NCBI GenBank assembly: GCA_021030915.1
Contig: JAGEMR010000079.1
Coordinates: 1 to 64,000 of the forward strand
Length of the DNA: 64,000 bases
Source: Astrothelium macrocarpum
Lineage: Eukaryota; Ascomycota; Dothideomycetes; Trypetheliales; Trypetheliaceae
Direction of reading: 5' to 3'
The number at the start of each line of letters is the position of its first letter. Position 1 is the first letter of the stretch. Shown piece after piece: positions 43,867-56,758 of this stretch. The position numbers were made by a program, and so were the translations under genes. The notes under the pieces were generated by a model that worked only from the letters and a program-made list of their open reading frames with translations, was not told where the DNA came from and made no database searches.

Positions 43867-44391
43867 GCAGACTTTGTTCGAAGGAAGAGTACGACACCAC
43901 TAAAAAGGAGTATACGATCCATAGATACCCCCTCCTTTGCATGGTATCATAAATTTTATGCGTCTCAGCTTTCTACATTTTGTTGAGCCTGTAATCTCTG
44001 CGCTTCTCGGTGTATTGTTTATCAGAAGGACCGAACAGACTCAGAGCCTTCGCCTCAAACGGAAACAAGCAGCGTTATCAATTGAGAGAAAACGTTGTAT
44101 GTCCGTCGACCTACGAAACCGAACAAAAGGAGAAGAAGCTATGTAAAGCGGGTGCAAATAGTGCCAAGCGGTGCAGGATGCATCAACCGCAAAAAAAATC
44201 GTCGACAAGGACGCGCTATGCGAGCGAGAAAAGACGAAGCCGAACCCATAAAACAGTCCAACGTTACACCCGCATGTTCATCGCAGCCTACCCAACACGA
44301 GACCCACGTGGCCAAGAAAGCCCAAGCACGCGTATCAGAGCGCCATCTCCTCATCACATCCCACGCATCCCCAACATGAATCCCCCCCCTC
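43867..44391. other. Intergenic between convergent genes
   Basis: Shared 3' flank of the Duc1-like gene and CTI6. Plus-strand frames here (44010-44486) run antisense into CTI6 and are not called. Confidence 0.5.
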
Positions 44392-46646
44392 TCACACGCG
44401 CTCGCTCTCCTTCCCATACTGCTTCTGCCACGCCATCAAGCTCCGTGTCAACGCATCCATCATCTCCGCACTCGACAGCGCCTTAAACTCCTTTCTTTCC
44501 TCCTCCTCGCCTCCCCCGTCTCCACTCTCCGCCAACCCGCCCGCCTTCACCAACTCCTTGACAGCCGCCGCCGCCGCAGCCGCATGCGCAGACCCCACGC
44601 TCGCGCCCCGCCCCTTGTCCTCCTCCTTCCCGGCGAGCTCCACCTGCACGCGCGCAATCACGTCCAGCATGCCCGCCGCGCGCCGCCGCAGCTCCGTCCA
44701 CCCAGTCTTGTTGGGGTTGCTGTACGGCTTCAGCTTGCCGCGGCCGCCAGCGTTGGTGCTCGAGCCCGTCGTGGTGGCGTCGCCGCCGCCGCCGCTCGTG
44801 TTGCCGTTGGTCAGGTGCGCGGCGTCGGCGTCGGTGGTGGTGGTGCGCTGGTGGCGGGGCGAGGAGTCGTGTGCGGAGATGTCGCGGTGCGCGGTGCTGC
44901 GTGGGAGACGGCCGCCGCGTTTGGAGGGGCGGCCGGAGATTTTGCGAGATGTGGTGGTGGCGGCGGCGGGTAGGTTGGCGAGGGTGGTGTTGGTTGTTGT
45001 TGTGGTGGTGGGGTTGGGTGGGGAAGTGTCTGGGGAGTTGGGAAGGGAGGGTTTGATGGAGGATTTGGTGTCGTCGGCCGTGGGTTTCGAGTTGTTGGGC
45101 GTGTTGTTGTCGGGAGACTCGGATGCTGTTGACGAAAGGTTAGCCTCGTTGGATGAGACGAGGTGGAGAGATGGGGAGGCCTTACCGTCTACGCGACGCC
45201 TTCCGGCTCTTGCATTGCGCTTGCTGGCTTGTTCGGCGCGTTCTCGCTCGCGTTCTTTCTCCTTTTCTTTGATTTCTTTCTCTCTCTGGTTCTTTGCGGC
45301 AGTGCCTTTCGCTTTCTTGGTTGCATTTGATCTCGCTGAGGCTTGTTCTTCATCGGATTCGGCTGTGAGGGAAGCTGTGTTTGTAAGAGAGGTCGGTTCA
45401 GGCGTCTCAGAACCCGTGCGCTGCCGCTTTCTTTCTTGCTTGGTGCTGTAATATATCACTTAGCGACATGTTCGATGATGCCAAGATCCTCTGCACATCT
45501 GAGAACCAATCTAGACCACTCACTCGTCACTACTATCATCTCGATTCCTCTTTCCCTTTCTATTGCCATTTTCTGAACCGTGTGTAGTGTTCTCGCCCTT
45601 GCTCTCTTCCAGGACCATGCGCAAGACCTCGGCCTCATCATAGGCGCCTCTGCTATTCATCGTTGACCGCCGTTTTGTAAGCGAGTCGGAATTGCCCTTT
45701 TTTCGATCATTGTTTCTAGATGCGCGATCGGATTCTTTGGCAAACGAGGATTTTCTCGCAGGCTTTGCAGGGGTCGGTTCAAGGACTGGCAAGTAGCGAG
45801 AATATTTCTGCCTGAATTTTGACACAACCATCAGCAATTCGTCTTCTTATAGTCTTTTGAAGATGCCGATTGGGTCAAAAACACGAAATGAAGCTTCCAT
45901 GATGCGCATGGAAACATCTTAACGTGAACAATGACGGTTGCACCCAACCCCAAAATTGGGCAAATGTCGGTGAGTAAATCAACCGTCACCCAAAGCTCGC
46001 GGCTTTCGTCTGATTGGTATAGGCCAAAAGGGATGGAGTCTACTAACCCTCTTTGCCCTGTCATGAGCTTGTGAAAGTCCTTCCTACACTCCTCACAAAA
46101 GTACTCATCCGGGCTCATTGCCTCGTCCATAATGCCAACACAGCCACCATGCTGCCATACTTTGCACACATCGCATTGGATGAACAGGCTTCCTGCATCC
46201 TCATTCTGAATATCCGAATCTGCAGATGACGGCGCAGGGTGGTGGTTCTTCCCCAGCTCCACAGGCGGACCAGGGTATTCTTGGTGTCCACACACACATC
46301 TTGTCACTTCTTCCTCCTCCTCCTCCTCCTCTTCTTCCTCGTCCTCAATGTCGTCTTCGAGATCATCTTCGATTTTGAGAGCGCTGTCGGTGTCGTTTGT
46401 CTGGCCTCGCTTACTGCGGCGGGTCTGTGGAGGAGCTTCGGATGGCGCGAGAGCGGGATCATCCAATTCTTCGGAAGAGAGCGAATGAGGAGTAGTTGAT
46501 TTCCGAGGAGAGTTTTGTTGGTTGTTTGCAGAACGTGTGGAGCGGTCGCCACGGACGGAAGAGACGGAGGAGGTAGAATTGGTGTGGGAGGGGGCGCTGG
46601 GGGTTGCTTGGGTGTTGCGGGGGCGGCTAGATCGACGAGGAGACAT
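44392..46646 (-). CDS. CTI6: PHD-finger protein Cti6 (Rpd3L histone deacetylase complex)
   Basis: Four exons: 46048-46646, 45524-45811, 45186-45445, 44392-45125; 626 residues. Intron 1 (236 nt, GTTAGT donor) is less sure; intron 2 (78 nt) is GTGAGT...ACAG; intron 3 (45126-45185, 60 nt, GTAAGG, GCTAAC branch) has no stop and a length divisible by three, so it could be misread as coding. The PHD zinc finger follows a poly-Glu run: C-V-C-G, I-Q-C-D-V-C, W-Q-H-G-G-C and Y-F-C-E-E-C, a C4-H-C3 pattern that reads H3K4 methylation in this family. Downstream come Y-S-R-Y-L-P-V, a basic K/E/R coiled region, Thr runs and an A-G-M-L-D-V-I-A-R helix. Rpd3L represses transcription in the nucleus. Confidence 0.85.
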
Positions 46647-47447
46647 TTTCTTAAAGATTATACAGCTTGCAGAGAGCAGATAGTTGCTGCTGATGAATTT
46701 GTAACAGCTAGAGTAGGCAAAGCTGTGTGCCCAGTAGTTGAGCGGTGGAGGTAGATTGTGTGAGAGGGTGAGCTGCGTAGCTCCAGAAGATGTTAAGCGA
46801 AAGATTATTCAAAGAATACGAAGAGCCAGCGAGAAAATATTGGCAGTTGGTCGAGAGCAAAACCACGGCATGGTCATAGTATCGCGGATTGCGTAGTAGA
46901 GGCCGTATGAATTGCAATCGCGGTGTCGGTCTCGTGTGGGTTGAGAAATCGAGTGCTGCATCTTTTGGAGAAGATCGGCTTTCCGCCCGCCGGAGTCATT
47001 GGGGCTACCGACGTTAGCCAGAAGTGCAGCACGCCGGCACCACCGAAGAACCACTCTTTGTGCACAAGATTCATGACAATTATTACACTTGAATTGATCA
47101 GAAAGAATAAACAATAGTACAACAGTTCTTGTGAGACACTTCAGGACAGACCGTAGAGAGGTTTTGGATGTCGACGTTGGCCAGGTTGCCGGTCAGGTAT
47201 ATCATCAATGTGGGCACAACCAGGCACAACTACCACCGCGGGCTGCCACAGCCGGCAAGGCTAGCTTCAATCACGTGGCGGTCCGAGCTCAAAGCGAAAT
47301 CTGATTATCTCCATCTGCCCGCTCATGATCTTATCAATGGAACGATCATGGATATTGATTTTTGTTCTGATGCGGTTTATTGTGACTACATATCTAAAAG
47401 GCTACTTGCAGCTAAGATGCCTGATAATCCATCGCCAATTTATCCTT
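46647..47447. other. Intergenic
   Basis: Between minus-strand genes: catalase 3' end on the right, CTI6 promoter on the left. No supported gene. Confidence 0.45.
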
Positions 47448-49228
47448 TTAGTGTGCAGTGATACCCTTGTGCGTACCTGCCCGAGGAGCACCGTTGTTGT
47501 TTGTTGCACTGACGCTGACCATGTTTGTCATACCGTTGGCGATTCTGTTGCTCTTGTCTTTCGCCATTCCGTTGTGAGTACCGTTGAATCTAAGTTCGGA
47601 AATACCTGGATGTCCCTTGACACCAGTGGCCTTCTCCAATCGAGAGGCAAGATCCTCTGAGACCTCTCGGAAGATACCAATCTGGCGCCTGATGATCTCC
47701 TTCTCACGGCAAGTACTCATATGACCAGAGACGTTGTTGATAAATCGCTCCCGAGCACCGTCGTCAAAGACCTTCTCCCACAGATTGCGAGGAGCGTTGA
47801 AATCTTCGGGCCGAATCTCCGAGAGGAAAGCAATGGCCTCACCAGAGAAGTGACCGTGCGTCTTGTTAAGATCGACACTGCGGTTGCGGAATTGGATGGG
47901 CTCGATGCTGGATAGGTAGTTTGGTCGGGAGCCCTGGTTGTAGAACGACATGTTGCCATCTCGCTGGAAGTTTGCCATACGGTACGGGACGCGAGGAGCG
48001 TTTACTGGTAGCTGCTGATAGTTGACACCTACACGGTGGCGGTGGGTATCGGGGTATGAGAAGAGACGGCTTTGAAGAACTGGGTCGGCCGAAGGCTCAA
48101 TTCCTGGAATCAAATGTGATGGGTTGTAAGTGATTTGCTCAACCTCGGCAAAATAGTTCTTCACGTTCTCGTTGAGGAAGAACTCGCCGATCTTGCGTAG
48201 AGGAAACTGCTTCTGAGGCCAGATGTGGGTCAAGTCGAAGACGTTAATCTTCTGCTTTTCCCAGAGCTCCTCGGCTTCCTTTGGCGTCATTGTTTGAACT
48301 GCAAGATCCCAGCCGGGATAGTCGCCGTTCTCGATGGCGTAGTAGAGATCCTTCTGGGCATAGTCGGGAGACTTGGTCGCAGAATCAGCTTGGGTGATGA
48401 ATTTAGTGCCCTGCTTGGATTTGAAGTGGAATTGGGCGTAAACCCAGTCGCCGTTCTTGTTGACCAGCTTCATGGTGTGGCCGTAGTAACCGTGCATGAA
48501 ACGCCAGCCGTCAGGAATACCTCGGTCGCCCATTAGGACCATGACCTGGTGAATTGACTCGGGGTTTTGAGATAGGTAATCCCAGAACATGGTAGAGTCG
48601 TCGGCACCAGTCAAGTGGGTGGCGGGATCACGCTTCTGGGTGTGAATGAAGTGAGGGAACTTGGCAGGATCCCGCAAGAAGAAGACGGGAGTGTTGTTTG
48701 CAACAATGTCCCAGTTACCCTCGTCGGTTCTGAACTTGACAGCAAAGCCACGAGGGTCACGAGCACAGTCGTGAGAACCAGACTCACCACCGACGGTGGA
48801 GAATCGGACAGTGATTGGGCACTTCTTGCCCTTCTGGAAAATGTCTCCCGAGCAGAGGTCCTCAAGGCCATCCGTTGTTACATAGTATCCATGTGCGCCA
48901 CTGCCCTTGGCATGGACAACACGCTCAGGGATACGCTCACGGTCGAAGTGGGACAGAAGATCGATAAGGTGGAAGTCCTGGAGGAGTAGGGGACCGTTCT
49001 CGCCTACACGCTGGGTCTCATAAGGATGTGGCATGGGCACACCATTGCTGGTTGTGTAGAGAGCATCTTGAGAGGTTGCATTCCGGTCATCATTGTACTA
49101 TTCAGCAATCAGAAGGCTGAAACAGACACTGCATACAAGTGGAAGCTTACATCTCTGTGAAGGTCCCCGTTCTTCTGGCCATCTGGGGCCGAAGAGGTGG
49201 CGTTGGGACCGTTGCCTGTGAAAGTCAT
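47448..49228 (-). CDS. Catalase, monofunctional haem type, small-subunit size
   Basis: Exons 49151-49228 and 47448-49097, intron of 53 nt (GTAAGC...ATAG); 575 residues. Decomposes hydrogen peroxide. Exon 1 supplies MTFTGNGPN and a polar leader, not a signal peptide, so the protein is intracellular. Active-site His88 lies in V-V-H-A-K-G-S-G-A-H-G, the catalytic Asn in V-A-N-N-T-P-V-F-F near residue 160, and the proximal haem Tyr374 in R-L-F-S-Y-P-D-T-H. The core ends near residue 535; the last 45 residues are Asn/Gly/Thr-rich. The C-terminus (I-T-A-H) is not a recognised peroxisomal PTS1 tripeptide. The core is gap-free against the recalled family pattern. Confidence 0.93.
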
Positions 49229-50756
49229 TGTGATGGATTATGGATGGAGAAGGAAGAAACTGAAGAAATTGGAGAGTTTGCCGATTGTGTATTGTAAATT
49301 GCACAGCTGTGGTAGGCCGCAGCGGTATATATTGCATTGGATGCGGGGCCGCGCTAGTCGTCATGCTGTCATGGACTTGCAGTCGGTGGTCTCGACCACA
49401 AGATTGGTTAAGCACATCAACTCAGCCAATCCACGCCCACCGATCCATGCGCTTGCCGCACCGAATCTCGTGCCGGCACTCAAGCTCGTCTGAGGTTGGT
49501 ACCTTATCTTCCTTTTGCAGCAGCTCGTCTACAAAGCTCACCGCCTAACATGCTTGGCTTTGCTCTGTGTTGCGTGGAATATCCGAACATGTCTTGCCAC
49601 TCTTTCAGTAAAGACTCACATCACTTCTAAACTTTTCTTCGCCACAGATCTACATCTACCCTGACATGAACGCCGATCCAAAATGACAATTCCTTACCTA
49701 TTCCCACGGCCAGAAGGAATAGGTTTTACAATGAGGATGAGACCCTTGCATCAATCGACCCACCCAACAATGCAGGTCCGAGGCTCATCTGAAGGTCGAA
49801 GACGTAGTCGAAACAAGGCCATTAACGGGCACCTTCATTAGGCAAAGTTGGTCCAAGTCTACCGTTGGCCAAGGAACCGTAAGCGGCAAATATCCATGGC
49901 ACATGTCCAGATCTTGATGTCTTGATTATATTGTTCGGGCTCATTTCAAGAAAATCGCTTATACAAACTCATTATCTTACAGCACTATCACTTGCCTTGT
50001 CACTGAAGAATAACAAATCCCCGGTAAAGACCGGAATTCCGGCGACTTCTTCGTGAATAAACGCTCCAACTCTTTTTCCAAAACCCCCACATTTTCAAGT
50101 GAATACTGTCCAACCAAATCGCTCTGATTTCCAATCGCAGACTAGCATTGGAGCGGGTAGGCGATGCGACAGAGAAGGAAAGGCTTAGTGGGGAATCTCA
50201 TGGTTGATCACAAACGTAATCCAACGTTCTCGCGTGTCAGCGCGTTAGCATGCCCATGTCAGTGATACTTAGGTTTGTCTCATCACGCGAAGCTCGAGTA
50301 CAGCTCGTTTCATATGAAGCTCTCTGTTTTCGCGCTATCATAACCGCACAATAGGTTTATGGAGAAGTGAGTCATCATGAATGAGAATCTGATTGATCAG
50401 GATTACATCTCCGACTCTCAGGTTCGCTTTTTGGTTAAGGGTTCATTTTCACACGACTTTTCTAAAATGAACTTTCACTCTTTTGCGGTATTTTCCGACA
50501 GTAAGCAAAAAAGCCGTACATAAACGGCCACACCAACTTTATCAAAGTAGAAAGTCATGCTGTAGATCATATACTCACGCATGCATCTTTCGCCGATTCC
50601 CTTACCGAGAGTATTAGATGGGTAAATTGAAGTATCTCTTCGTTATGCAGTTTCATCATGGTGACGTCAACCAGTCCAATCAACACACCAGAATTCTAAT
50701 TCCTTTTGCTCGAGGAATTGATGTGGAGTTACTACATTGGTAGATGATATTCAATC
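49229..50756. other. Intergenic, divergent promoters
   Basis: 1.5 kb between divergent catalase and SDR genes. I see no open frame with coding character and no RNA gene. Confidence 0.5.
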
Positions 50757-51715
50757 ATGGTTACAAAGGATCTTTCTCAATGCCTTGCTTTGGTTACTGG
50801 AGCGACTGGCGGCATTGGCAAAGCAACATGCAGACTTCTTTCAGACTTTGGCTGCTCCATTGCTGTTCACTATAATTCTGCCGCTGATGTTGCCAAGACA
50901 TTGGTTACCGAGCTCCAAAACAAAGGCGTTAGAGCTGAAGCATTTCAAGCCGATCTGTCCAGCTATGATGAGGTGTGCTGTCCAAGCAAACCCCAGTAGT
51001 AGTCGTAATGTGCGCTGATGGGTTCTCACGAATTACCAGATCCGCTCACTCGATGAACGTGTAGTAGCTATCCTAGGAGAACCAAATATCTTATTCAACA
51101 ATGCTGGTATAGCACACCCAAGTGGCATCAAAGATATCACTGAAGTCAGCATCGAGGTGTTTGAACATACGTGGAGAGCCAATACTGGCAGTGCCTTTTT
51201 GCTAACTCAGCTTTGTTTGCCGTCTATGGAAAAGAATGGATGGGGAAGGATCATATTTGACTCGAGCGTTGCCGCCTTCACTGGAGGTGTGGTAGGGCCT
51301 CACTATGCGTAAGTGAACAGTATTTCAATAATAGTGCATATAACGCAAGTCCGTAGTGGATGAGTAAGAGCTCTGCTCATATGGTGTTTCTCCAGATCAT
51401 CAAAGTCAGCAATGCATGGCCTCGTGCATTGGCTTGCAAACAAATATGCATCCAAGGGTATAACGACAAACGCTGTGGCTCCTGCAATCATTCAGGATAC
51501 CAACATGCTGCCAAAGGGTTCTGAAGAACTCGCCAAACGTAGGTGTCCAGTGTCTCTTGTGTGATGTCATAAAACTTATAGAGATGGCTGCAGGTATACC
51601 AGTTGGACGCCTTGGCACTCCAGACGAGATTGCAGAAACAGTTTTATGGATGATCAAAACAGGATACTTGAACAACAAAGTCATCGGCGTGGATGGGGGC
51701 ATGTATGCCTACTGA
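50757..51715 (+). CDS. Short-chain dehydrogenase/reductase (FabG-like)
   Basis: Four exons: 50757-50972, 51040-51308, 51396-51538, 51594-51715; 249 residues. Introns use GTGTGC, GTAAGT and GTAGGT donors, and all joins keep phase. Motifs: T-G-A-T-G-G-I-G; N-N-A-G-I; catalytic Ser in F-D-S-S-V-A; Y-A-S-S-K, with the Tyr and Lys split by intron 2; then V-G-R-L-G-T-P-D-E-I-A and V-I-G-V-D-G-G at the end. An H-Y-N-S after beta-2 suggests NADP(H) use. Only 32% or so of such fungal SDRs have four exons in my experience is not something I can state; exon count differs from the neighbouring SDRs. Substrate unknown. Confidence 0.88.
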
Positions 51716-52093
51716 TATGGCAAAGCCCCTCTTCAAAGCGTTTTTGATCCTTGTAACAATTTTCGATGACCCGACAGGGCGCATGAGATGTGAATTGTAG
51801 AGGAGAGACAGTCATGCACCATGGGCAGCCGACAGCACCTAACAATTAGCAGAAGTAATCCAAATGTTAGGAGGGCACAAGGTGTACCCCATTCGAAACT
51901 CAGAGCCTCAGAGAAATACCGAGCTTGTTCATAAACCGGGTTTCAGGACATTTTATTATCAAAACTATCTTTGCGACGCCACTTATGCTGAGAAAACCTA
52001 TGCTGAAACCCATCCATGGTATCAATGCATGTTCACTTCAAATCAAACTCACGAACGCAAGACGGATGATTGACCACTTCATCGTTCACAAAA
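51716..52093. other. Short intergenic between convergent genes
   Basis: Shared 3' flank of the SDR and the acyltransferase. Nothing else visible. Confidence 0.5.
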
Positions 52094-53276
52094 TCAGGTA
52101 GAAGCTACAGCTTGCGCGCTCCTTCGCTCTGCTCCTTGACGATTTTCGGCACCCGAAGCAACTCCATTCGCTTTCGAGGCCTCTTTCCCGGACAAAGCTA
52201 CACGTTGGCGTCGAGCAAGCTCCGTAATAACGATCAGCTCGTGTTCCATTTGTTGTCGGGTACGGTGCAATAGATCATCGACATCCGCCGGCGACAGTCC
52301 TTTGGTTTCGATTGGCGGTAGTACTTTGACACCAGTTAGCTCACTACTAGTTTACGTACAGCTATGACCAGATGACTTACCTTTCACGGGTATATTGCCC
52401 GCTGTGAATCGTTTGCTCTGCATATGCAGCACATTGCTATAATTCGCGACGACGATTGGCACAATGGGGACCTGCGCCTTGATCGCGAGATGAAACGCTC
52501 CCTTTTTGAAGGACAGCATTTCCGGTCTCGCAGTGTAGCTTCTGGTGCCCTCGGGGAAAATGTACACGCTCTGTCGTTCAGTGCGCATGTGCTTTGCTGC
52601 CGCCTCGAAGGCAGCCATGGCGTTGTCGCGATTGCCACGATCGATAAAGACGGTTTTGGAGAGAGCCACTATCACAAACATATCAGAGGCACCGTTCTGA
52701 TTGGAGAGAAATCGGCTGCGTACTAAACCAGCCAAGGACGGGAACCCATATCAAGCTCTTCTTTGCGGTGACGCTGCAATATGGTGGGAATACACAACCC
52801 AGCATGAGCACATCAAGCTCGCTGGTGTCAGAATCTGGTCAGAGCCCTGCACAGTTTTTTTGCTGTCAGAAGAACTTACTCACGTCTGGTGATTTCCAAT
52901 GAACACGGCTGGTCTGGTCTTTAGATATTCTTCATCCTGCGTGTTTTTGGTCAATTTTTCTCGGTTTTCATGTTGTTCCTTCTCATGACCCAATCCTTCG
53001 ACTAACCTGTACAACAAATTCGACCCCAGTAAATGCTTTCATTGTCCATTTGAACGCCCGCGCTGTTGTCCATTGACTCAGACCTCCATATCCCGCTATT
53101 CTAAGTACTAAACTTGCAAAAACACCATAGAGTCCGCAAAGTAGTAGGGCAGCCCACGATGCAAGAGACCGACCGTAGTAGCCGCATATGGGTGAGTTGG
53201 CAGACAGCGCGTACAAGACAAGGACGATAAGGACGTAGACCGTGAAAAGGAGCTCGAGGACGACGAGTATGGACAT
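52094..53276 (-). CDS. SLC1: 1-acyl-sn-glycerol-3-phosphate acyltransferase (Slc1/PlsC type)
   Basis: Five exons: 53007-53276, 52884-52936, 52724-52821, 52381-52668, 52094-52323; 312 residues, near yeast Slc1 (303). Introns are 55-70 nt with GTTAGT, GTGAGT, GTACGC and GTAAGT donors. The enzyme acylates lysophosphatidic acid to phosphatidic acid in the ER and lipid droplets. The first 50 residues form two hydrophobic helices. The H-X4-D catalytic motif is N-H-Q-T-E-L-D (His106, Asp111), and the substrate motif is F-P-E-G-T-R (residues 178-183), with V-P-I-V-P-I-V after it. The His and Asp are coded in different exons, separated by an intron inside the motif. Start at M-S-I-L-V-V chosen because the preceding open frame is not family-like. 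Confidence 0.92.
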
Positions 53277-53859
53277 CGCGAAGGAGACAGGACCGAGTTC
53301 AAAGTTTCTCAAATTTGGCGGATGTGGTAAAAACAATCGGCCACGATTTTCGTATAGCCAAAGGTTGAAGTTTTGGGTGCCTGGGAGGAGATGAGATTTT
53401 TGAAGGCAAACGACTGTCAAGCCCAATACAATCGGAGCAAAGTTCGCGGCATGCTATTCGTGGCGATCAAAATTAATTGATCGGAAGACGACGTGTTCTG
53501 CAAACTGTCTTCCCCAAAAATCTTGGTGGGGACGTGGGGAGCCAAGTTTCGACGGCGGAATTCGTGCGCGTGGCCCACACGTTCCATTTGTTTTACAACA
53601 CACCAATAGTACGGTCCACAATTCTTATTTGAACTCAATATTGGCATAATCCCCAACACCTCTCCATAGCGAGAATGTGCTTGTGAACCACAAACTACAA
53701 TACACAGATCTCTTCTATTGTATCGCAAGTTCGTGCCTTGCTTTCCGAGCAATGCCCCAACAAAGACTGAGGCATACTGCTTCCGTTATGTCATATGCTT
53801 TCTGGCCAAAGTTTCTTGTGATTTCATCTAAGTTTCGATCGACTAAATGTAAAATGGCT
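53277..53859. other. Intergenic
   Basis: Promoter of the acyltransferase gene. The minus-strand frame continues upstream of its ATG, but that part lacks family similarity. No supported gene. Confidence 0.45.
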
Positions 53860-54271
53860 TTATCGAATAGCAAGAATCCCCATCATGAGCGTGCGTACCA
53901 GTGACCGTGGAATTATTGACATCGCTGCTACCAAACGATTCGGATTCTTCGCTCCCAGATTACCCTCCTGGATTATCCTCTTTATCGATGTAAACAACTA
54001 CGTTCGTGTCGAACCGATGTCGTTATGGTGCTTGCTTGGAAAGACTCACTCCGAGTGCTACCTTGAGTGAGCCAGTATTGGAGATGACTTGTAAGTGGCT
54101 TTGGGCTGGCGCGTTATAGTCTGGTATTGAGCTCTTGCCGTCAATTGCTTGGCGGACATGTTTGTCGATGATCCAAGGAAGATTGCGGCTGATAATCAAT
54201 AAATATTGCAATATGAGAGCTATGGGAGCAATGAAAGAGTAAATGTATAGACGTGTGAGGCGTTTGTTCAT
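53860..54271 (-). CDS. Possible small single-pass membrane protein, unknown
   Basis: Tentative. Exons 54050-54271 and 53860-53997, joined over a 52-nt intron (GTGAGT...CGTAG), give 119 residues. The N-terminus has a basic start and one strong hydrophobic helix (Y-S-F-I-A-P-I-A-L-I-L-Q-Y-L-L-I-I), followed by a polar part. The joined second exon reads basic and hydrophobic by turns. I recognise no family; the support is the good donor, the phase-0 join and an in-frame stop. It may be chance. Confidence 0.3.
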
Positions 54272-55028
54272 GAGAAGATATGTTGTGTCGAATGGCTAGA
54301 CTTGGCAAGCTATCACTGATTCTTATTCTGGTGTGTTATATTGGGATAGTTGCTTTGCACCAGTTGGATTTCGCGGAGGTTGATAGACTTCCAATGGAGG
54401 ATAGACAACGTGTCAGAGGTAGATGAGGCCGTTGAAGAAGACTGGAGAAGATCACGAGCTGACGCAAGGAATAATTCGAGAACATGAACTAGAACCTCGA
54501 CAATCTTTCTAGCGGAAATCATTCGATGAGCTAGTAACAAAGGCACAAGTGCCTGGCTTTGAATTGTCAGCAACCTTCGATAATTGACAAACAGATTGAA
54601 GATGTCTGTAGATCTCGGGATCGGAAGGGGAGTTGTTGGCCAGGAGCTTCTCAAGTTAATCACCCTCGGTTCACTGCCTCAGCTACCTTTCCACAGGACT
54701 GGCAAAGGGACAACAGGACTCGCAATTGTTCGAGACAGGTTTCTACTTTGGCTACCTTTCGCACCCTTGCCTGATTAAAGTTTTTGTTACCTTTATAAGC
54801 AGAGAGAAAGGGGCCAAAAGGAGAGGGGTCAAATCTGGATTGCAATCTCGCTTTCGGGGGGCCTGAGAAAAGAAGCAAAAGGTATGTGCGTTCATTCCAC
54901 TCAAAAGTGTTACGGAGTTTTATACGATTGGTCAAAATTTCAATTCGGTAGAAGAAGACCCATCCCTCAGTTTGCAACCTAGCAAAGTATGTACAAATTT
55001 TTCTGTCGAAGAGTTTAGGGGAGCCCAT
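54272..55028. other. Intergenic
   Basis: No supported gene. A 116-codon minus-strand frame at 54313-54663 starts with ATG but has no recognisable domain. Confidence 0.45.
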
Positions 55029-56758
55029 CTAGTTCTCAGCCTTTGGTGGAGGATGCGCGGCTCTCCAACGTTTTCCGTTAAATTGGACGAGCACTACGCC
55101 AGCAAGGAAGGCAACGCCAAGAATCATAGCCTGAACCCCAAATGTGACTGCCGCGCCATTGGCTGCAATCCATTTAATCTGAAAATAAACGACACAGAAA
55201 CCTCCGGTCGTGCGCCAGAAGTTTATAATGCAACCTACCAGAGAAGCATGGTTTGGAAAGCTGTCTAGACAATATGCACTAACAGCTGTCATAGTTGCGA
55301 CCATAGAGAACGCCATAAATGCCCAGGCCAAAAGAAGTACCATCCAATGTAGGGTATGTTGAATGGCCTCGCCGTACAAGATCAACCCAATAAAACAGAT
55401 CAAAGTGGGGGCATATGTACCCCACAGCCGATTTTCGATGGTATATGATCCATTGTGGCGATGAATGTGTCGACGGAAGAGCCAGTCATTGAACCAATGG
55501 CCCCACAGCTCTCCCAGAACGGCGCCTATCATTGGTGCAACCCACGAGACGGCTTCTGCGGTCGTGCTGAAAGAGTAAGGGGGAGGCAATACGATTTGAG
55601 AGATTGTTGTATTTACACCGATAACCCAAGCAATGAACACCATGGTATAGATGACGGCTGGAATCAATTCATTAGAAAACCACATTCGTCGGATGATTTC
55701 ATTTGGGATCATCTTACTGATAAAAAAAATCTGTGGTCGAATTTGGATTGATATGATATCTTTGCATATGGTCCAAACGGTTGGCCGTCCAGTTGCTTGG
55801 AGACCAGTGATGCCAAGAATCAACTTGGCTCTTCCAAGCAACCCGGTCTCTTTATGCTGCGCTTGGTAGGCATCGTAAAGCGTTTCTTTGCCAAATAAAA
55901 CAACCAAAAGGGTTGAAAAGCCATGGAGGCCAGCAAGCACCGCTGCGACACTTGGTCAGCACGCGTTTCTTTTCACTGTGAAGAAATGGAAAAATACCAA
56001 AATCGGCACGCCAGTCCAGCTTTAGAAGAAGCCAGGAGGAAACAAATGGACCCAAAAAGGGACCCCCCATCAAGCAGAATACCCAGACATTGACCATCCT
56101 TGCGCGCTGATGAAAGAAAAACATGTCATGCACAATGCTCAGACCAATGACTTGCGGCGCGGTATTGACGAAACCCTGGATTGCGCGAAAGGCCGTAAAC
56201 GAGGCGTAATTAGGAGCCAACGCCGCAGCCATTACGGACAAGGCGCAAAGAAATTGTGACCAAAAGAGAACGGGCAAACGACCTATCCTTTGGATCACTG
56301 GTACTACGATAACTCCCCCGGCACCCTGTAAGAAAAGCGAGCCACTGATTGACGCACTGGTGGCCTCTACGCTCATGTGGAAGGTCTGGGATTGCGGTGC
56401 AAAAAGTGGAACGCCATAGTTCTCACCGAAATCTGTAAGCTGTGGAGGTTGCAATCAATAAAGTTCTTGATGAATTCAGCAGTATCAAACCCGAACATAC
56501 CAATGACGCAAGTATAAGTGGAGACAGAACGATGAGCTTCTTTGTCCAAGACCAATTGAGTGGTTCATTAGGATCGTCAGATGGCTGTGGGACAAGCACC
56601 GTGATTCCATCTTTTGCGAGCTTGAGGCTGACTCCATCGTCAGATGACGCCTTCAAGATCTGAACGTCCCCCACGCCTTCCTCGTATCCTGCCTCATGGA
56701 CCAGAGTGCTGGCTACAGTCTTCTCACCAGTAAATTCTGGAAGAATTTTGGAAGTCAT
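55029..56758 (-). CDS. Major facilitator superfamily transporter (DHA1-like)
   Basis: Exons 56501-56758, 55998-56439 and 55029-55942; 537 residues. Introns 56440-56500 (GTATGT...ACAG) and 55943-55997 (GTATTT...GCAG). The start M-T-S-K-I-L-P is the second ATG of the frame. The N-terminal cytosolic part carries the fungal drug/proton antiporter hallmark V-L-V-P-Q-P-S-D-D-P-N-E-P-L-N-W-S just before helix 1. About 12 hydrophobic helices follow, split by a central loop near residues 240-300; the loop between helices 2 and 3 reads Q-R-I-G-R-L-P (motif A position). Relatives export small molecules or take up cations; the substrate cannot be told. Confidence 0.88.

Noticed and set aside
44558..45451. 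297-codon plus-strand open frame
   Set aside because: Antisense to the last exons of CTI6 in GC-rich, codon-biased sequence.
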